Of a stretch of 64,000 bases of DNA, positions 1-10,002 are shown in pieces; within the stretch, counting starts at the first letter, position 1, and every line of letters starts with the position of its first letter. The position numbers and the translations under genes are program-made. Location of the stretch: the NCBI GenBank assembly GCA_947311845.1, contig CAMZMU010000075.1, positions 17,955,366 to 18,019,365 of the forward strand. The letters run 5' to 3'. The stretch comes from Poa pratensis (lineage: Eukaryota; Streptophyta; Magnoliopsida; Poales; Poaceae). Below the pieces are notes generated by a model. That model was not told the DNA's origin. It made no database searches and was given only the letters and a program-made list of their open reading frames with translations.

Positions 1-1009
1 CCACAGATAGGGTTTTCCCTACTAGTGTGACCCGGAGGAGATCACCTCTCTCTTCCTCTATCTTAGCAATGTCTAGCTCTACTTTGGCTTGGAGTCCAAT
101 CTGATCCGTCCTTCCTCTCGGTGGCATTGGACCTTCCTTTATAGGCCAAGGGTTTCCATAGGCGGTCACGCGAGAGGCAAGCTAGGTTTCGGCTGGAAAG
201 CCAAAAGGTGGAACTGGACGGCGGCAACACATGGCTTCATCTCTACCTTTCGTCTGCCTTGGATTGTCAAAAGAGTGCCTGCTTTTGGGAGTGACATGGC
301 TGGCAGATGACAGGAAGGATCTGCCACCCCCACCACGGCTGTTCCTGGTGATGCCTTTTTCGACGTGATCTTCCTTCTTTCCTTTCTTGGAGCCTAAGTC
401 TTCCCTTGATCTTTTCCTTCTGCTGATGCTGGCGTGCTGATCTTCTGGAGGTACGGAGTAGGCGCGCATTCCATGCCTGGGCAAGGAATGCGTCCAACTA
501 GCCTCTGTGCTTGGCTCCTTGCGGGTCTTGGCCTTCGTACGTGGTTAGCATCCCCAGAGGGATTCCCGGGTTGGAGCCCTTAGCCGTTTCAGTGTCAATG
601 CAGATCTTGGCGGGTCAACATGGGGCAGGCGGAGTGGCCCACTTCCAGGTTGACTTGGCTTGGTCTTGTCCATCTTCGAGGTTGGCCCACTGGTGGTGAA
701 CCCACTTTGACTAGAGTAGGAGAACCCCATGTTAAACTGTAGCGACAAGGGGTTCCAACATGAGTCGCTCAACACCACGATCGTGGACCACGTCAGAACA
801 AGACCAAATGGCCGATGGACGTAGATGACGAGGAGATTGGCTGGCTCCACGCCCGACAAATACGCGCGCAGGGTTGGGGTATTTGTCGATAAACCTCTTT
901 TTTCCTTTTTCATATGTCGGATTCTATAGGACATTTTTCGATTGCACGAAGTTGCAATGGCAAATATAGAATTAATATATGTAATTCCAGTGAATAAGAC
1001 TTGTAAGTT
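1..1009. other. No gene identified
   Basis: Short overlapping open frames exist on both strands, but none has a recognisable domain, a convincing start or splice context. The first ~900 bases are GC-moderate and the sequence turns AT-rich after about 950. It may be degraded transposon sequence; I cannot assign it. Confidence 0.4.
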
Positions 1010-1194
1010 TAGTCAAAAGTCAAACGAGAAAAGTTTGAGTAACTAGATAGAAGAAAATATCAACACGTATAGTATTAATAAATATATTATGAAAATATAT
1101 TTTATGATAAATCTATTGATATTGATTTTGTATCGTAAATGTTCATATTTTCTGTATAACATTGGTCGAACTTAGAGCATGTTGACTTTTAACT
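1010..1194. mobile_element. Stowaway-like (Tc1/Mariner) MITE, degraded
   Basis: The two halves form an imperfect AT-rich inverted repeat. The left arm begins AAAAGTCAAAC and the reverse complement of the right arm begins AAAAGTCAACATG. Both continue through similar GAAAATAT-containing stretches to a centre near 1100. This is the layout of grass Stowaway MITEs. It lies about 100 bp beyond the stop codon of the receptor-like kinase, so it could fall in that gene's 3' flank or UTR. Outer termini and TA duplications are eroded. Confidence 0.5.
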
Positions 1195-1300
1195 AAATAT
1201 ATACGCCTTATTCATTAAAAGGGTGACAGCGAAATCATAATGAAACAATGTTTTACATAAAAATGAACTAAACGATCTCTCATGCTGAATAACAATCCAA

Positions 1301-3570
1301 TTAAGTAGAAGTGGCGCCGGTGGGACACGATGCAAGATCAAGCAGCGATGTGTCTTCCTGGTGTGTCTTCCTTTCCAGTAGTCCCAACGCTTGCCGCATG
1401 GAAGGTCGGTATAAACCGTTAGCGACAGTACACCACTGGCACGCGACAAGCACACGCCGCATCTGCTCCCTATCAAAGTTTCCTTCTAACCTCTCATCAG
1501 CCACATCCTCCAGCCTAATCCTCGGGCCGCCGTTTGTTTCGTATAGTTCCCAGACTTGCTCCCTCGACTTGCGCCCCGCGCACATGATCTCCAGCAGGAG
1601 GAGCCCAAAGCTGTAGACGTCGGTGCTATGGTTGAACTCGACATCGATATCTCTTATGCCCTGCCGAGCCCGATCCATGTATTCCATTGTTCCCACTGCG
1701 GTGGTCACTAGCGTGGCTTTGTTCTTGCTTGCGATCCTTGATAGCTCGAAACCAGCGAGCTTGGCGTTGAATTCGTCGTCAAGTAGTATGTTGCTGGGCT
1801 TGATGTCTCCATGCAGGATGTTGCAGTCGCGGTGAAGGTAAACAAGAGCGGACCCAATTCCCTTCACTATTTTGAACCTGGCTGCCCATGGCAGAACTGT
1901 ATCCTTCTTGTGTAGGTGATGGTCGAGATTGCCCTGTGGCATCAGTTCATAGACAAGGAAGAACCTATGATCATTTTGCTTTGGGAAGCACCAACACATG
2001 AAGCTCCAAGTGCTCCTACTGCAGCAGCACCAGCCTTCGAGCCTGACCAGATTCTTGTGCTTGGTCCTGCTAATAGTGTTGAGTTCAGTAAAGAAGTCAT
2101 TTCTTCCTTCACTAGACCCCTTCAATATTATCTCCTTGATAGCAACATCTTGTTGCTGGCCATTTTCGACCTTGAAGGATTTCCCCATGTATATTTCGCT
2201 GAAGCCACCCTCTCCAAGCTTCCTCTCCCTAGAAAAGTTGTTGGTTGCCCAGGCTAAATCGCAGTACCGGTATTGCTTAAGGCCAGCTCCCACCATAAGG
2301 GAATTGAGCCCCCGCTTCCACATAAACCATGACAGAATGAACCAAGCCAGGAGTAGGAATACACAAGTTCCTCCAACAATCGCTGCTATACTTAGGCATG
2401 TACCTGTCAAAGCACGGAAATTGTGAAGTTACTAACATAGTATTGCAAAAATTTATACTCTGCTCAAGGTGCACCGTGCACAGTAACTAATTTAGCAGCA
2501 ACTTGAATTTAGTAGTAACTTGTTTGCAGTCTCATATACTCCCTCTGATCCAAAATACTGTCACAGTTTTGAACTGGGGTTAGTCCAAAATTGCGACACT
2601 TATTATGGATCATAGGGAAAAAAACTGAAGTCAGCCAAATTGCACGTTGTGCTTAGTTTCAGTACTTACGTTGAGAAAAAAAAAGGTCTCCAGATAACTA
2701 TTTATTTTTTCTGACAGATAATGTGATACCTCTTGATATTTGTTTCTTATGGGGAGCAAGCGTGGAGTCGAAGGACCATGACAATATCTGATGGAGCTCC
2801 ACGCGTGCGCCGGTGACCGCAGAGAACCCCACCGCCACCTCCGGCGGGAGCAAGGACGTGACTGGGTCATGCAACTTCGCGCTGACTTCAACTGGCTGTA
2901 CGGAAGGATTGTCCTCGAAGTGCAGTCTCGCGACCAGCATCCGGGTGCTGCTGTTGAAGTTGATGGCCGCCGTCATGGTCCCGCCCAGGCTGAGGCTGGC
3001 CCTCGTCGTGTTCTCGGAGTTCTTGACGGTGCTGAGGTCGATGGCCACGTGGCTCCTGTACGTGTCGAACTCGACGGCGACGAACCGTTGCACGGTGGGG
3101 TCGGTGTCGCGGTCTATGAGGCCGAGGCTGCCGCCGTTCGAGTCCGGCTGTATCACCGATGGGTAGCTGGTGAGGAAGAAAGCCATGCCGTCCCCTTTCC
3201 TACGCGGTGGTGCGGGGAGCACGATCTTGAAGGTGAACTGTGTGGAGAAGCTCGCCACCTCGTCGGTGGCCTTGTGGTAGAACGGCACCGGGTGAATGTA
3301 CGACAACCGCCCTGTGCAGTTGCGGATGGTTTGGTCCAGCTTGTTGCATGTGAGGTCGACCAGGTTGGTGCCCATGGTCGCGTCGCCCTGGAGAAGGAGG
3401 TCGTTCTTGTTGTAGGAGGATTTGTTGGAGAAGTCGAAGCTGAAGGAGATGGGTGTCGACGCCGCGGCGGCAACATTTCCAGGAGCATCAAGCGGCAAGG
3501 AGAGGAGGAAGCAGCCGGCGTAGAGGAGGACGAAGAGGAGGTGCGGTGTGCTGCTGCTTGCAGGAAACAT
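1301..3570 (-). CDS. L-type lectin-domain receptor-like kinase, two exons, atypical kinase domain
   Basis: Plasma-membrane receptor of the legume-lectin (LecRK) family. Exon 1 runs 3570-2730 and exon 2 runs 2403-1301. The donor reads G|GTATCA and the acceptor TTTGACAG|G; the phases match and give 647 residues, a normal length for the family. Residues 1 to about 37 are a signal peptide, about 39-272 a legume-lectin domain, and about 284-308 a transmembrane helix followed by WKRG. The kinase domain starts near 340 with a glycine loop GEGGFSEIY, VAIK lysine (K370), a probable helix-C glutamate (E387) and HGDIKPSN with D480. Where DFG is expected the sequence reads GFE (498-500), and the APE segment reads DRA, so ATP-Mg binding is doubtful. 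A Cys/Trp-rich insertion lies at about 406-420. A Stowaway-like MITE sits in the intron, and a Helitron abuts the promoter. Ligand unknown. Confidence 0.85.
2537..2620. mobile_element. Stowaway-like MITE in the receptor kinase intron
   Basis: CTCCCTCTGATCCAAAATA on the left and, read from the other strand, TTCCCTATGATCCATAATA on the right form terminal inverted repeats about 80 bp apart, with TA at the left border. The element lies wholly within the intron (2404-2729), so it does not change the protein. Confidence 0.6.
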
Positions 3571-3612
3571 TCTCTGGCTGTGGCTGGCTGGCTAGGTGCT
3601 TGACCTCGTGCT

Positions 3613-3623
3613 CCTTATAAATA
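3613..3623 (-). promoter_or_regulatory. TATA box of the receptor-like kinase gene
   Basis: On the minus strand TATTTATAAGG lies 43 nt upstream of the ATG at 3570. It begins at the base after the Helitron CTAG end. Joining the other Helitron flank (7963 and beyond) gives CTATATTTATAAGG, so the insertion appears to have split the 5' edge of the TATA element. All sequence further upstream is now Helitron DNA. Confidence 0.55.
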
Positions 3624-3634
3624 CTAGTTGAGTG

Positions 3635-3652
3635 CCCGTGCGTTGCTACGGG
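3635..3652 (-). other. Helitron 3'-terminal hairpin
   Basis: CCCGTGCGTTGCTACGGG on the plus strand can fold on itself (CCCGT with ACGGG, inner GC pairs). On the minus strand it precedes CACTCAA and the terminal CTAG. This is the expected replication-terminator hairpin of grass Helitrons. Confidence 0.7.
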
Positions 3653-5884
3653 GATCTCGAGTTTAATTAAGATCGTATCCACCTGATTCCTGTCTAGTAA
3701 TAATAAAGATGAATTACTTTGAGGGGGAACATAAGGGTATACTTAGTCACGTTGCCAAAGAAGTTGTAAGAAAGATAGAAAGGTTATGATTAGTTACAGA
3801 TTAAAGACAGTGCAGCAAAGTCATAGAAAATAACTCATGGTATGTTATAGACAAATCAGTGTTCGTGGAGAGATCACAACAAAGGAAACAAAAGAAAAAT
3901 TTAAATTGATTCTTGTCATTTAGTTAGGTGCTTGCTGGTCTCAGAAGTATTTTCCTTTTCTCCTCATCTTCGAGTACACGATCAAATTCTTTGATTAAGC
4001 TGCAAAAACTCTCAGCAACTCCACATAATATGAAGATATGTCAAAAGAATTCAATAGTACTACGCAAATAGAGAGGTTGCAAATATTCACCCCGCCACAT
4101 ATAGAAGATCTAAAACTGCATGTTCAAGCAGGAACAAACAAACGGTGCATTATGAGAGCACAAGACAAAGTTCAGTCAGATTTCCCCTCATCTTCCCAGT
4201 GAGTTCGTCTTGCTGGTTGGATGTCTGCTAGAGTTCTTTATCTTGTATTCTTGTCTATCTTCTGTAACCTATTCCTGTAGCAACCAAACTCCCATTAGAA
4301 TCAATCGACACAGCAAGACAACAACCAATCATAGTTCATGCACTGTGGTTGGCAAAATATGATCTCAGCAAGAAAATCACTGTGCAACAATTAACTTTTG
4401 TGGCACAACTTCATCCTCAAACCACGGCGAGCGCCCTCGGTTAGCTAAATCCCATCCCTACTTTCGTTAAACCGAGTTTTCCTGAGCATGGCTGGGTCGG
4501 TTAGTTGACTGTAAGCGAATTGCCAGTGATGTCAAACGTAACAATAGGCTATATACTATGAGCGAGAAAATTACAGAAGTTCCAAAAAATTGATCGGTAG
4601 TAGTCCGCTCGCACCCGAACAATAATATTCCAGAGGCAAATACACCTAAGATCAAATATTTTGAGCGGGCTTACATGGAAAATTCAGACTTTCTTTTTGA
4701 TGCTGCAGTCACATAAAAATATAAACTTTGAATCTTAATAGCTAAATACATGGCAATTAAATCATAAGGTATTTTGTTTTTGTATCAATGTGCATGTGCT
4801 GATCTGATACACTCAATTTTAGTAGATGTGACTACTTGGCTAAATCAGTCAAGTCTGCTTTACCAAATTTCAGCTCTACATGCCATATTGCGTTGACTAA
4901 TTGACCACCCGTAGTGTCCTAGAAACTCTTGGATTCAATAACTGTCTGGAGTGATTGCCTCTTGGTCTCTGTATAAAAAGGAATAGGGAAAGAAATGGTG
5001 TCATTTTAACTGTCTGGAGTAATCCCATTTACCTTGCTGACGGGAATTGGTGTCATTTTAAATAAATCAATTGAACAAAATGGTATTATAAGGAATCACT
5101 GTTGGAAATAGAGTAATGACCTGCCATGTGTTGCAGTAAGTCAATATGGGATTATGCTAACCATTGTTGAACTTACGAAATGCAGTAATAACAGAGAGAA
5201 CAATGCATATTCTAAAAACTGTTAAACAATTGATGTTAGTTTGGTTCTGGAAAACAGGGTGTTTCGTTTCTCCTCTGATGCCAATTATATACATTCTCTA
5301 ACAAAAGCAAACTTCTAGCTTTCAATTTTTTGGCATCTCGTAAGATAAACATTGTTGAACAATGGGATGATTTATCTATCAGTTTACTCAACGGTTTCCA
5401 TACCAGTGTGTACCACAACCTCACACATTAATTTCGTGAGAGGTACTTTCAGAAAATCAAGAAGGTTTATTTGGAACAATAGATCTACTTTCGAATTGAT
5501 CAAATAAGCGCAAAAAAAAATGGAATAACAAGACCATGACACGTATTATCAAATCAAGAGTGATTCTTAAAAGGAACAAATAAAGGCACTATTATGTAGG
5601 CGAAATACAAATCCCCAATTTCCAAGCAATTGTATGTTGAATTAGATTGTGGAATCTACTATGAATAAACTACAAAAGCAGGTTAGTCCTGAAACCTAAT
5701 TGTTTGGAGAAACACACACGAGATGCATATACAGCAGCACACACTAAACTGGAGCATCGATGAGCAGCATCCTATTCATGGTGCACAGAGCTGCTCGTCT
5801 GCTCCACCACCTCACAATTTCACAGTACAATAGCAGTATGCATATGGACCAAATATCATATTAGGAAAATCTTACAGCTCATAC

Positions 5885-6123
5885 CTTAGGTAAAGAAATC
5901 GTTCAGCAAAATGATCTGGGAGAGCACGAGCAGCATACGTTGTTGTCCCAGAAGATGCACAAACGAGACCAGAACTTATGACTCCAGTTGCAATGCTATT
6001 GCCCGGGATCAGCAGACCATATCCAATGAAAGATATGAAGTACGCGAGGCTGGGAATTTCAGGCCACGCGCAACAGCGGCGCTGCTCATCGCCCGCTATA
6101 GCTGGAGACGGTGGAGCTGCCAT
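5885..6123 (-). pseudogene. Exon-like ORF inside the Helitron, unidentified
   Basis: An open frame starts at ATG 6123 and reaches a consensus donor (CTAAG|GTATGAG) at 5885 after 79 codons plus two bases. The peptide has a proline/alanine-rich start and a hydrophobic glycine-rich middle (about residues 25-55) that could span a membrane. I do not recognise the family. Its setting between two Helitron hairpins and the clean donor suggest another captured exon. A further GC-rich open stretch on the same strand at about 6262-6398 also ends in a donor-like CAG|GTCC and may belong to the same source gene. Confidence 0.3.
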
Positions 6124-6478
6124 CGCTGGAGTTCAGAGGAGCTGCGAGGACGACGCGAGCAGAATGGCCAGCGACTGCAACAAAAAATTGACAAATGCCG
6201 GAGGATTTCTTGGTCCATCGCTTCCAGTTTGCTCATTCGTTAGATTATCTGGCAGAGGAACGGACCTGGAAGCTGAGGATGGAGTTCGTTTCGGCGTGCA
6301 CGCGGCGGGTGACCCAGGGCTGCGCTAGCGCGCGCGCCCGGCGCGTGACGTCGAAGTAGGAGGCCGCCCACACCCACCCGGCCACGCCCGACAGCGCTCA
6401 CCGCCGCCGCGGGCGCGCTCCCTGGCCTTGGCCTCCTCCTCAGAGGGAGAGGAGCAGAGGTGGGCGAGTAGCAAATTA

Positions 6479-6496
6479 CCCGTGCGTTGCAACGGG
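6479..6496 (-). other. Second Helitron-type hairpin
   Basis: CCCGTGCGTTGCAACGGG is near-identical to the hairpin at the Helitron 3' end and has the same orientation. It is followed on the minus strand by TAATTTGCTAC, where CTAC replaces the expected CTRR. It may be the relic end of a shorter ancestor (6470-7962), or a nested Helitron end. Confidence 0.5.
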
Positions 6497-7040
6497 AAGG
6501 AAAACCAATTGTTTGACGAAAATGTGAGCGCAGCCCAAATTTTACCCAAAAATAATCTACCCGCATAACCGTGCTCTCTTTTGCATTTTCATCTTAACCT
6601 TTAATCCTGATTGTATTTGTATTTGATTTATTCTTTTAGTATATTTTATTTCAGTATAATAATCCCTATTTCTCTGTCCCTCATGTTTTATTGAAGTATA
6701 CATTCTCTCTTATCTCTATGCGACGGAAGTAATTATACAGAGGAAAATCAACCGTTCAACACCAAGGAAAACATGGTCAAAACAGGTTGCACACCTAGAG
6801 AATTAGATTGAGGTGCAGATGTGGTGTCGCTGATGCAACCGGAGACGCACACAGTTCAGATGCAGCTGCGCCTATAGCTAGACATAGCTATAGCATGATG
6901 GTTCAATTTGCTAGCGCTGATGCAACATAGGTACACAGTCAACGAGCACAATTCATTTTCTGATGAAAATGCTAGCAAACGAAAACAAGATGCAGAACAC
7001 CAGTAGCCGTTTTTCTCCCTGTCAGCTGTGAAGCTGCCAC

Positions 7041-7100
7041 ATATCATATCATATCATATCATATCATATCATATCATATCATATCATATCATATCATATC
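7041..7100. repeat. (ATATC)12 microsatellite
   Basis: Twelve perfect copies of a five-base unit. It lies about 40 bp beyond the donor of the second helicase exon, within the Helitron. Confidence 0.95.
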
Positions 7101-7141
7101 AGGTGTAGTAGTACAGAGTGTCAAGGCAAGAAGAGAGCTAC

Positions 7142-7791
7142 CTGCTGTGCGAGCTCCCTCGTGGGGCAGATGCAGATGGCCTGCGGGACCTTGCGGTTGG
7201 GGTCGACGCGGCTGAGCATGCCGAGGACGAAGCAGGTGGTCTTGCCGGAGCTGTTGTGCGCCTGCGCGACGAGGTCCTTGTGGGGCGGCGTGAGGATCAT
7301 GGGGAGCATGATGGACTGGATCCTGCTGGGGCGGCTGAATCCCATCTCCTCGCGCAGGCCCTTGAGCAGCTCGGGCGTGAGGTTCACGTCCTCGAAGGTC
7401 GTCGCCGACTCGTACACCGTGTCGCCCGAGGTCACCTGGAGAGCAAACAACGAATCAACCAGCTACCCTAGAGGCTCCGGAACTTGAGATTGGCTAGTGC
7501 CAGAGGAGGAGCAGAGCGTACGGCTTGGATTTGGGCGTCGTCGGAGTCGTCGAGCAGGGGAGGCCCCTCGGCGGCGTCGCCGGCACCGTCGTCGTCGGGC
7601 ACGGCGAGCGAGAGCGCCTCGATCTGCTTGGCCTGCGCCTCCACCTCCGGCTCGGTGACGGGGCCGGAGGAAGAGGAGGATGGGGCGGCGGCGGCGGAAG
7701 CGAGGTCGGCCTCCGCCTTGGCCTCCTCCTCCTCCTCGACGTCGGCCCAGGACTTCTTCTCCGGCTCGGGCTTGGCGGCGCCGTCGGCCAT
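7142..7791 (-). pseudogene. DBP5/LOS4-like DEAD-box RNA helicase, captured 5' fragment (exons 1-2)
   Basis: Exon 1 (7791-7522, 90 codons) encodes an acidic N-terminus ending in DDAQIQA. Exon 2 (7435-7142, 98 codons) starts VTSGDTVYES and carries the Q motif region (GFSRPSRIQ), motif I and motif Ia (PTRELAQQ). Junctions are clean: donor GCC|GTACGC, acceptor CTCCAG|GTG, and a second donor CAG|GTAGCT at 7141. Family members of this type export mRNA at the nuclear pore. Here the gene stops after exon 2, and motifs II-VI are missing from the sequence downstream. Motif I reads AHNSSGKT, where this family normally has a glycine at the fourth position (AHNGSGKT). The location inside a Helitron indicates capture from a functional donor gene elsewhere. 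A chimeric transcript is possible but not shown. Confidence 0.75.
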
Positions 7792-7962
7792 CGGGGCAGA
7801 TCGAGAAGAAATCGAAGGATTTGTTTTTTGTTTCCATGGGTGGAGCGAACAGGCAACGTTTGACTTGGCGGTGGCACAAATTGTAATATTTACCAGCTCG
7901 CGAGGGTAAAACCGGAAAGTGAAAAACGGACCATCACCTGAAGACATATTATATAGTAGAGA

Positions 7963-8766
7963 TAGACTAAAGTTTCCTTGGCGAAGAAATATAAAGCCAT
8001 GCAGCACCTTTTTCTTCCGTGCCGCGTTGTTTTTATTTTGAACCGCCACTAAAGTTTATTTTTAGAGAAAAGGCTCAAAAGAACCCTGCTTTAAGAAAGC
8101 ATAACGAGCTAAAGTGTTGCTCGGACTCCGTTTGAAGCTTCCGCAGCAAATACTTTAGGTATCCATTTCCCCGGTGTGGTGCATTAATTTGTACCCTTAA
8201 CACGCAGCATGGTCCATTTAATTATCAGGACATGGGCCTTCAAATCTGAGGACTTGGACTAGGAATCTCCTGCTCTTGCCTCTCGAGTCTCCACACGCAG
8301 TGACGAAGTCCGCCGGTTTAGAGAAGTAAGAATCTTTCGCGTACGGGAAGACTTGCTTTGTGAAGTCCTCGTCACACGTCTATTGTCCCTTTGCCAAAGT
8401 GGGAATTAGGTCGATGAGTTCAGCGGGGTTTCCCTTGGAGTAGGCATTATAGCAAGGATGGCGTTCATTTATTATTTATAGTACTGGACAAGTGATAAAA
8501 TTGGAATAGGTATGGTTAGAGGAAAAAGCTAAATTTATTTATTATACTATAACAGATTGAAGTAACTCACACGAACACCACAAACTAACTAAATATACGT
8601 CAAGATCATTTGTCTTCGTATCCACCTTGCCTTCCCGTTTTGGCTTTCCTCCAAAAATCGTTAGAACAAAAAATCGGAAGAACAACCCCGCACAATGTGA
8701 AATAACAAAAAGATGGAACCCGAATAAGAGCATCTCTAACAGGTCCCGGAAAACCGTGACGCTTAA
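7963..8766. other. No gene seen; former upstream flank of the receptor kinase
   Basis: Moderately AT-rich DNA with short shadow ORFs only. If the Helitron is removed, this stretch would directly adjoin the receptor kinase TATA box and be its original promoter region. Confidence 0.45.
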
Positions 8767-9057
8767 GGCCTTGTTTACTCCAAAAGTTTTTTAGGGGATG
8801 GGAAGAGTGGGGATGAGAGGGGATTTGGTGAACACCCAATCCCCACAAATCCCCACAAATACTCTTCCCCTACAATACACTAGCATGGACTAGAGTTTTT
8901 GTGTTAGGTAAAAATGAGATGGTTGGTAGGGGATATTTGGGGATTATCCTCTCACATCCCCTAAAATACACTAGAAGTAAACAGACTAGTGGAGATTTTT
9001 CGGGATCCGGAATAATCCCCTCCCATCCCCTAAAATACACTAGAAGTAAACAAGTCC
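8767..9057. mobile_element. Tourist-like (PIF/Harbinger) MITE
   Basis: The left end GGCCTTGTTTACTCC and the right end, reversed, GGACTTGTTTACTTC form terminal inverted repeats. TAA flanks both sides (8764-8766 and 9058-9060). The arms extend inward through TTTTAGGGGATGGGA. The right half contains a second copy of ATCCCCTAAAATACACTAGA, so an internal partial duplication has occurred. Confidence 0.75.
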
Positions 9058-9547
9058 TAAAACTGGTATCAGCTACACCCGAAAACTGTTTTGGGGTATG
9101 ACGCGTGGTCGGACGGAACACATCCAACAAACTCCTATTATAAGGTGGATGATGCGGCTGAAGATTAGCCCGTGTGGGGTGCCGGTCCACAGATTGAACT
9201 GCCAAGGGTTGTCGCAACCTTAGCCACGACCACGATGATTGAAGGAGTTGTTGAACACATTGGGGAGGCCCGAGCCACGTGCGCCCCGGTAGCCTGAAGG
9301 AGGGGCACACTCACTCAGTTGGGAGACTGAGGAGAAGGGATTTAACGGATTGTATTCATTTTGTGCCGATTAAGAACTCATCTCTCGCAATTTTTTCCAG
9401 AAAAAACGAGCCATCTCGTATGCAAAATATCCATGTCTTAATATTCGTCAGAAAACTATACACCCTACATTCAGAAACGGAGGGAGTATTTGATAGGAAG
9501 TTGCAGCAAGTTCTCACCTACTTGCGGTTTACGTGAAGTTATCTGAT
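9058..9547. other. No gene seen
   Basis: Only shadow ORFs. A solitary Stowaway-type end (CGGAGGGAGTA) occurs near 9478-9488 without a clear partner. Confidence 0.4.
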
Positions 9548-9632
9548 ATACTTCCTCTGACCTTGTTATAAAACGTTTTGGCAAGCTTATTGCCTTGCCA
9601 AACGTCTTATAAAAGGGGACAAAGAGAGTTTC
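9548..9632. mobile_element. Short Stowaway-like MITE
   Basis: The left arm CTTCCTCTGACC...TTATAAAACGTTTTGGCAAG pairs with the right arm, whose reverse complement contains TTATAAGACGTTTGGCAAGG. The AAACGTTTTGGCA-type core and ~80 bp size fit grass Stowaway MITEs. Confidence 0.55.
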
Positions 9633-9922
9633 TACTTTTATTCCTTTCGAGTGTTAGAATTAATGCTGACGCCCTATTAGATTTGCTTCATCACGCGGTA
9701 CTAGAAAATGGGCTAGTGCAGGAATGTGATTGCGATCTCGCATCACCATGCTTTCTTGAGAGCTAATGTGGCACAATCATCAACTGTCAAGGATTTTCTG
9801 ACTACATACATTTGCTCAAGCTACAGTTCAATTTTATAAACCCTAGGGTTTAACAACTCCATCCGCCCTATTCGGTGATTTTTTATCTAGACCGTTTTCG
9901 TTTGAATGATATCTGAAGAATT

Positions 9923-9944
9923 GGGGGGGGGGGGGGGGGGGGGG
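9923..9944. repeat. Poly-G tract (22 G)
   Basis: An uninterrupted run of 22 G on the plus strand. Its true length is uncertain because such runs are error-prone in sequencing and replication. Confidence 0.9.
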
Positions 9945-10002
9945 TGATCACCAATATCCCTACTCCTTATTCCCCAAGGGACATTGAACAAATACAAATT
10001 TT

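Larger units (their letters stand above)
3624..7962 (-). mobile_element. Helitron carrying gene fragments
   Basis: On the minus strand the element begins TCTCTACTATATAATA (7962) and ends with an 18-nt hairpin, a short spacer and CTAG (3624). It is flanked by A (7963) and T (3623). The 5' TC, a 3' hairpin 7-8 nt before CTRR and insertion between A and T are the Helitron hallmarks. No Rep/helicase protein is visible, so it is non-autonomous. It holds the first two exons of a DBP5/LOS4-like RNA helicase, another exon-like ORF and a pentanucleotide repeat. A second, similar hairpin at 6479-6496 may be an older internal 3' end. The stretch 3660-5870 is AT-rich and I see no gene in it. Confidence 0.75.

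Noticed and set aside
2791..3603. 270-codon plus-strand ORF
   Set aside because: Antisense to the lectin exon; stays open because of GC-rich third positions. No domain, and the minus-strand reading is a clear legume lectin.
7484..7909. Plus-strand Ser/Glu-rich and Arg-rich ORFs
   Set aside because: Antisense shadows of the acidic first exon of the helicase fragment.
8870..9310. 146-codon minus-strand ORF
   Set aside because: Runs through the Tourist-like MITE inverted repeat and its flank; no homology recognised.
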